Shown piece by piece: positions 1 to 64,000 of a DNA stretch of 64,000 nt. The position numbers and the translations under genes were made by a program. The notes under the pieces were generated by a model. The model was not told where the DNA came from, ran no database searches, and saw nothing but the letters and a program-made list of their open reading frames with translations. The stretch is taken from contig BAAHQB010000094.1 in the NCBI GenBank assembly GCA_054601695.1, forward strand, positions 558,001 to 622,000. The letters are read 5' to 3'. Source of the stretch: Amorphochlora amoebiformis (taxonomy: Eukaryota > Cercozoa > Chlorarachniophyceae). Within the stretch, counting starts at the first letter, position 1. Each line of letters begins with the position of its first letter.

Positions 1-32
1 TATATATATATATGTGTGTGTGTGTGTGTATA

Positions 33-179
<147 letters not shown>

Positions 180-213
180 TTATGTAAATATATATATATA
201 TATATTTGTGTAG

Positions 214-11263
<11,050 letters not shown>

Positions 11264-12102
11264 TCCATAATCCCAGGCTATTTTGCCTAAATTAGTTATC
11301 GTGGGCATCCTCTAGATCCGAAGTTTGGTGTTTATTAATATTAATTGACCGTTCACGCGGTTAACGTTTAAAGTGCGTGCACTAGCTATTTCCCTAGATC
11401 TGTTATATCTTCTTTAGACTGCAAGCATTATCTAAATTATAGCCGCTGTACATAGCCGCTGTAGATACCAGCTACTAATACTAGTAATAATAGTCGCTAC
11501 CGTAGTTCTAGCCATGACTACCCTATTCAAGATATTGCTCAGTAGCAGCAAAAGATTGTTATTTTCTGTAGGCAATATCTAGAATATCTAGAATGTAGTG
11601 ATACTAGAACAATCCTAGTTAATTCTGTAGTTATCCTCACGCTTACTATTAGTTAAAGATTTAGCCTAAGTTAAACTAGATCATGATCTACTAGATGTAT
11701 AATATTTAGTATGTATACTAGATCTAATAGATATCTAGAATATATATATATATCTAGATATATATCTAGATATATATATATATATATAAATATCATAATA
11801 TATATAATAATTATACACACTTGACACACATATCAGTGTATATATAAATATATATTTAGTATATATATATATATTTATGTTATATATATATATTTATATA
11901 TATATCAGTGTCACTAGTGTACATATTTATTTAATCTAGTTTGTATATGTAATATCCATATATATGTATAGTAGTATGAATCAATCTTAGAAGTTCAGCT
12001 AGTTCACTCAATTCGGACTGATTGCACTTTAAATTTCAACTTAGCTGCCAGCGCTAGACCACGGTGGCTCAGAATATGCTGGTCTGTTCCCGCTGCAGTG
12101 TT
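11264..12102. other. Convergent 3' spacer 1, CTAG-rich
   Basis: This lies between the stop codons of the peroxiredoxin-like gene and calmodulin. It contains no long open frame. CTAG occurs roughly 20 times in ~840 bp (for example TCTAGAT, ACTAGT, CTAGATC), with a short TA-rich part at 11745-11920. It presumably contains both 3' UTRs and polyadenylation sites. No clear AATAAA was identified. Confidence 0.6.
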
Positions 12103-14235
<2,133 letters not shown>

Positions 14236-14813
14236 ACCTGACCTGTGACAAATCTAAGTGACGAAGCGTTTCAATCACTTTTTAAGATATCCAAATATCT
14301 TTTTCTCAATATTTTAATATATCTTCGGTGTTATCTACATATTTTTCCTGTAATATCATCATCATTATGGCTTTGACAAATGAAGGCCAGCCTAGATGTG
14401 ATACTTACCGTGGCCTTCCTGCTGGCTCACTTCCGCGTACACACAATCCTATCTTCTTTATCTCGTAGAGGATCGGATTACTCCCGTCTATTTCATTTTC
14501 CACGCGAAAAACGACCTCCTCTTTGCCATAGGTCCTCTTTGCGGGTTAGAGGAGGAAGCACCGGCAAGGTGGGTATATCAGAGGTGAAAAAGACGCACAT
14601 GTGATAGAATATAGGTAAAAGAGGCTGTTTATACTTTTTGGTGTTTTGTCGCGAATGCAACATGCGGGAAGAAGTACAATGTGGTTCGAATAAGTTTTTT
14701 TTTAAAAGGAGATTATTTTCACTTCCGATTGAACATGTACGTGTTGTACGTATATCTATGTTAATTTTCATTGACAATTCTTGACACACATTGCAACAAT
14801 GGGTTGGGCTCAG
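14236..14813. other. Divergent spacer, calmodulin / DUF4416 genes
   Basis: About 580 bp lies between the two start codons and is free of long TA repeats. It should hold both promoters. I see no clear TATA box or other named element. It contains the candidate exon listed separately and an A/T-rich stretch at 14695-14712. Confidence 0.5.
14469..14568 (+). CDS. Candidate upstream exon, unassigned
   Basis: An AG-bounded stretch with donor gtgggt reads DRITPVYFIFHAKNDLLFAI, then GPLCGLEEEAPA, with no stop. The frame is open from 14399 to 14590. Composition looks protein-like. It ends in phase 2, which does not match the next exon of the DUF4416 gene (14814, phase 0), so either a linking exon is missed or it belongs to something else. 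It could also be a chance open frame. Confidence 0.25.
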
Positions 14814-18962
<4,149 letters not shown>

Positions 18963-20242
18963 CCGGGAGTCTTTGCGGTCCAGATCCCGGTGTAGAGAAC
19001 ATATCATGTTCACTGACTCTCACAGCATTGGTATTAACTAATAGCTAAAGTTTGTAAACCGGTACCAAAATAGAATAGATATATATATAGCACACGCGCG
19101 ACGAATTTGCACATTGATTAAGTGTATGAAGTTTGAATCTAGTAGATGTCACGCAATATATATATGATGTAGCCTACATACGCTGCCTAGATTTTATATC
19201 TAGTTACTAAATAATTAAAGTAGTCTAGGTCTAGTAGGTAGCCAGATCACGATTTCCGATGATAACCTGTTGCGGACGCCATGTTGCGCAGAGGAAGCGG
19301 TTGAGAAGTAATAATTCTCTGGATAACTTGTCAGCTTTCTAGGGATGACTACAGCTACTCGTTGGGTGTCCGTGTGATATATATAAGCTGGTACGTATGG
19401 TACGTATGCCGGTATGTTAGTCGTATGTATGTATTGTATGTACGTATGTTGGTACACGTTCGTACGTACGTATGTGCGTACGTATTTGGTATAAATTTGG
19501 ATACGCACTTGATATACGCTTATGGTGTACGTATGTGAAATACATAGTTGCGTACGTATGTGGTATACGTTGTATTGTTGCATTGTTGACGTCCTTGATG
19601 CGCATGTTGTAGATACGTATCTACGTCTGTTGCTTATGTGCGGGATATACGTATGTTGGCACGTTGTATACTGCGCATGTTGTCACTCTGTAGGTTCTCT
19701 TCTTTACTTCACAGAGTAGACTTAGTCTCTTGAATAGGAATTGTTTGAGTGATTCAGATTGACGTATTGGTAATCTTGATAAAGGATTAGGTCCGCACGG
19801 TGAAAAATCGCAGGTACCCTAGCTAGACTAGAACAATGATCTGAAAGATTGTTTGGATGTTAACGGTAAACATAAGTTGTGTACTTGCAATTGGCCGTAA
19901 AGATTGATGATGTATTCTATTGTTGGATACGGCCATAAACGTCGTTAGGTAATGCTTAGAAAAAGCTAGAAAACATCACATTGTGATAGCTGGTAGTAAA
20001 CGTTACTCGGTACGTACGTATATCTGTATATCTAGTATATAGATGTTTCTAGTGTTTGTAGCATATCATGATGATGTAGTCTAGTAGTGGCCGTAAATCA
20101 TTGTGACCTGAATAGCTACATGATTGATCATGCGTGAACTTAATCATTAGCGGCCGCGCAGTAACCAGTTACAGTCTTCTGTCTCTAGCTAGAGTCTAAC
20201 TAGTCAAATTAGTAGTCTGGAGCGTATGTATATCCCACCACT
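18963..20242. other. Convergent 3' spacer 2, CTAG-rich with CGTACG cluster
   Basis: About 1.3 kb lies between the stops of the DUF4416 and KY genes. It is rich in CTAG (about 18 copies by eye) and includes a 300-bp stretch at 19385-19690 made of diverged TACGTATG/GTACGTA units. No coding exon is convincing. The open frames on both strands in 19215-19719 are translations of the repeat. Confidence 0.6.
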
Positions 20243-37959
<17,717 letters not shown>

Positions 37960-38040
37960 GAGCTTAGGTGTCAGCATTGTCTACACAAACGTATGGCGTA
38001 TTTTTAGATCTTAATATATATATATATATATATGTATGTG

Positions 38041-38081
<41 letters not shown>

Positions 38082-38112
38082 GAATGTTTAGATTGCATGC
38101 CCTTCACACAAA

Positions 38113-38170
<58 letters not shown>

Positions 38171-38280
38171 TTGTGTGTGTAGATTAATAGATGAAAACTT
38201 TTTTCGCGGAAGTTTTAGTCCCTCTCATGTAGCTTGGATCCTTCTGGAGACTGAGTGCCTTCCGGTAACCTTGGGGGTCT
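37960..38280. other. Spacer upstream of the KY gene
   Basis: This separates the KY start codon from the last exon of the small upstream gene on the same strand. It holds two TA tracts (38010-38075 and 38117-38167) and a GT-rich stretch. A plus-strand open frame at 38180-38268 ([20 protein letters not shown]) has no start or matching neighbour exon, so I do not call it. Confidence 0.45.
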
Positions 38281-38317
38281 TTACTCGGGGAGTTGGAAAT
38301 CGACCTGTGTGGAGATG

Positions 38318-38366
<49 letters not shown>

Positions 38367-38444
38367 ATATATATATATGTTTATATATATGCGTATATTT
38401 ATATGTATATAAATGTATATATCTATACATACATGTTTTTTACA

Positions 38445-38523
<79 letters not shown>

Positions 38524-38656
38524 TATATATATATGCGTATATTTATATGTATATAAATGTATATATCTATATATACATGTTTTTTACATACATATTTTTA
38601 TATATATTATACGTACATATTTTATATGTATTATATATATATATATATATATATAT

Positions 38657-38695
<39 letters not shown>

Positions 38696-38733
38696 ATGTT
38701 ATACACACACATATATATATATATGTGTAATGT

Positions 38734-38798
<65 letters not shown>

Positions 38799-38918
38799 CA
38801 TGTATGTATGTATGTATTTATGTATGTATATGTGTACACACTATATACATGTATGTGTGTATATACGAATACACACATACTATTTTCATGTATGTGTGTA
38901 TATATGAATATACACACG

Positions 38919-39000
<82 letters not shown>

Positions 39001-39424
39001 ATATATGTATATATGTATATGTGTATATATATGTATATATTGATACTCAATAATAAAAATGGACATATGAATATAATATTGATACAAATATAAATGTAGA
39101 TATGTAGAAATAATAGTTTCAACTCGTTAAAATAAAAATTTGGTTACCTTCTTCTCTCCATGTGGATAAAATTACCCGCAGATCCGTGTCTCCTCCTAGG
39201 CTTGCACCGGAAATTCGCATTCTGGGACTCTTTTCGCCTATTCGAGTTCGCAGTTCCCCGTGCGTAAGAAGGAAACCTAGATGATGGGGATAGTCATTGT
39301 ACCTCACCTTTGTACAGGTTTCACCAGAATCCCTCCATAGTCTAAATATGTCGTCTTACACATATTACCTGCCCAATCTGGGAGTGCTATCGCTCTTGGG
39401 CAGATCGGGGAGCTTCTTGCTCAT
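38281..39424 (-). CDS. Small protein of unknown function
   Basis: Three exons (39369-39424, 39176-39341, 38281-38304) give 81 residues from ATG 39424 to TAA 38281, in phase, with an 870-bp TA-filled last intron. The protein begins [18 protein letters not shown] and contains [20 protein letters not shown] and [14 protein letters not shown]. It is basic and not recognised. An alternative start is possible: an upstream exon 39475-39529 (GIAEFERFEAEKLRVRGW) joins in phase through a 55-nt intron, which would replace the ATG and extend the protein. The choice cannot be made from sequence alone. A canonical E2F-type site lies 10 bp upstream of the ATG. Confidence 0.5.
38378..38597 (+). repeat. Tandem duplication in the small gene's intron
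   Basis: A ~75-bp segment (TATGCGTATATTTATATG ... ACATGTTTTTTACATACATA) at 38378-38451 is repeated nearly identically at 38518-38597, with a TA tract between. Confidence 0.85.
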
Positions 39425-39433
39425 GGCCGGGTG

Positions 39434-39445
39434 TTTGGCGGGAAA
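39434..39445 (+). promoter_or_regulatory. E2F/DP-like binding site
   Basis: The 12-mer TTTGGCGGGAAA matches the E2F/DP consensus (TTTSSCGC and its reverse). It sits in the divergent spacer between the small minus-strand gene and the septin gene. Related TTTTCCGCC (39837-39845) and TTTCCGCC (39916-39923) occur further towards septin. The match is seen directly; function is inferred. Confidence 0.4.
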
Positions 39446-39796
39446 AAGGACCGGCAGTGTTCCAACGTGATGACCAGCCGCGCACGCGCAGCTTCTCGGC
39501 CTCGAAACGCTCGAACTCGGCTATACCCTCTAAGGTGGGCATATATCTAAAAGATATCATCGTATAAGGAAAATATAATATCCATATTATATCTATACGC
39601 TCAATAACTGACATATCTAGTTCTCAATATCCCGGTATGAAAAGGTCATCTATGTGTAGGCGAAGATACCGAAAATACACCACTTCCGCCACTACTGTGA
39701 CATTGCGGGTGGACACACCTGTGGCGGTTGCAGACCCCTACCTTGACCCCCGGCTACGGAGGCCTGTCTCTCCGCGCAGAGCCTTTGATTCGGAGT

Positions 39797-39988
39797 ATGG
39801 CGGATGTTTCGGCAATCAATCGCCAGCCGCGAAGAATTTTCCGCCGTTTTTGCCCGGGTCCACAAGGGCGACTAGGCGTGTGGATCGTCTCGGTACTTAT
39901 GGGTGCCACCGCTCTTTCCGCCGTTGATTTACGCACTATCCCGGGGCTTCGTAGCTCTCATCACGATTCTCAGCAGCTGGTTCGATAG
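39797..39988 (+). CDS. Possible small single-TM protein
   Basis: An ATG-to-TAG frame of 63 codons begins MADVSAINRQPRRIFRRF and has one hydrophobic segment (LGVWIVSVLMGATALSAV) with basic residues before it, as in a small membrane or mitochondrial protein. Overlapping frames are also open in this GC-rich spacer, so chance is quite possible. Confidence 0.2.
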   Translation: MADVSAINRQPRRIFRRFCPGPQGRLGVWIVSVLMGATALSAVDLRTIPGLRSSHHDSQQLVR

Positions 39989-40176
39989 GGAGGGGTTGTA
40001 CGCAAAAGGAAAGCTCGGGGAAGGGGTTAAGCGTAGGAGTTTGGGCCCCTAAGGGGATCTTGCTTTGGGATTCCCAATAAGATGCATGATGTTTTTTGTC
40101 TCGGAGCGGTCTAGATATGCCATATTGTTTCTCCTTGTTCTCAATCTTGTTGTTTCACTTCAGGATACCCCCAGTG

Positions 40177-48146
<7,970 letters not shown>

Positions 48147-48731
48147 ATAATTCAGAGGCGACTAGATGATAGACGAGCACCGAAGGTTATAGACCCTAGA
48201 TACAGCACGAGACGAAAACACATCCATTAATACTCAGATGCTGCCAGTCTCCATTATCAAGTTATTTAATTAATTATATAAAAATTATCACTTATTGATC
48301 CAGTTGGTTGAAGTTGACACTTGAATTTAGTCAGTTAATTATCTGTAGTGTTAGTAAACTTTATACTCACACGCTAGATCATGATGATCTGATCTAGTAC
48401 TAGTAGTAGATGATCAGGATGACTAGCATATATTATTAAGAATTCCTAGATTCGATCTGGCGTCTAAATGCAAGTTGTTAATACAAGTCATTTACCTAGT
48501 TTACTCTCTTGGCTAGTCATCAGATGGTTATCTATAATCTACCTACTTTTCAAGAGTTTACTACTAGATCTAGTAGTTAGAGACTCTGTCATTACAATGC
48601 AGTTGTCGTAATCGTAGATCTCGTGTCAATGTTAATGTTAAATCATAACTGAAGCTCGGGATTTTCGCAGCAATTCGGCTGAAGGCTAGAATCTAGAGAA
48701 TCTCAATTTTCGTTTCAAAGACGTACCCACT
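48147..48731. other. Convergent 3' spacer 3, CTAG-rich
   Basis: This lies between the septin stop and the stop of the Sel1-like gene. It has no TA repeats or coding exon. CTAG occurs about 13 times in 585 bp (for example TCTAGTACTAGTAG near 48395). Confidence 0.6.
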
Positions 48732-63741
<15,010 letters not shown>

Positions 63742-63914
63742 CTAGAAAATTCATGCACATGCGCATGTTTACAAATACTATCACAAACACAACTATAACA
63801 TAAACTAAAGAGTGTATATAATATAATATATATAATATAAAAATATATATATATGTACATGTATATATATATATATATTATCCACAGATACATATACATA
63901 TATATATATATATA

Positions 63915-63961
<47 letters not shown>

Positions 63962-64000
63962 TATATATATACAGATATATATATATATATATATATATTA

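Larger units (their letters stand above)
39425..40176. other. Divergent, GC-richer spacer upstream of septin
   Basis: About 750 bp lies between two divergent start codons. It lacks TA repeats apart from a short AT-rich stretch at 39540-39605 and contains E2F-like motifs. Open frames on several strands reflect the higher GC content. Confidence 0.5.

Noticed and set aside
38180-38268. Plus-strand frame [20 protein letters not shown]
   Set aside because: Acceptor and donor-like ends exist, but no start exon or downstream partner on the plus strand was found.

Overview
This is nuclear DNA from an intron-rich eukaryote. It carries seven recognisable protein-coding genes and no prokaryotic features. 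The organism is probably a protist with a large, repeat-swollen genome, but nothing here fixes the lineage. Exons are short (about 24-210 nt) and introns are filled with long TA microsatellites, degenerate TTAGGG-like arrays and GA/CT tracts. Almost every long uninterrupted reading frame is therefore TA repeat (poly-Tyr-Ile) and meaningless. The gene models below were built by hand from AG acceptors, GT or occasional GC donors, and reading-frame continuity across exons. Most models keep a consistent phase through every junction.

Layout. (1) 214-11263, plus strand: 18 exons of a gene whose 5' end lies outside the window. It encodes a peroxiredoxin-5-like (redoxin) domain without its peroxidatic cysteine, followed by about 300 residues of unknown function. 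(2) 12103-14235, minus: calmodulin, 8 exons. (3) 14814-18962, plus: DUF4416-like protein, 9 exons. (4) 20243-37959, minus: about 35 exons of a kyphoscoliosis-peptidase-like (KY, transglutaminase-like) protein with alanine at the nucleophile position. (5) 38281-39424, minus: small unknown protein. (6) 40177-48146, plus: septin GTPase, 18 exons. (7) 48732-beyond 63741, minus: Sel1/TPR-like repeat protein, 36 exons seen, 5' end outside the window.

Gene order makes three convergent pairs (1/2, 3/4, 6/7) and two divergent pairs (2/3, 5/6). All three convergent spacers lack TA repeats over most of their length and are rich in CTAG. The divergent spacers are GC-richer. The septin introns hold two diverged copies of a probable tRNA-derived SINE.

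The most unusual structural theme is tandem duplication anchored on splice sites. In at least eight introns the exon/intron boundary itself (acceptor plus exon start, or exon end plus donor) is repeated 2-13 times inside the intron, with TA repeats between copies. The clearest case is a 13-copy array at 824-2079. The genes do not form an evident pathway; calmodulin, septin and KY proteins are typical cytoskeletal or signalling components.
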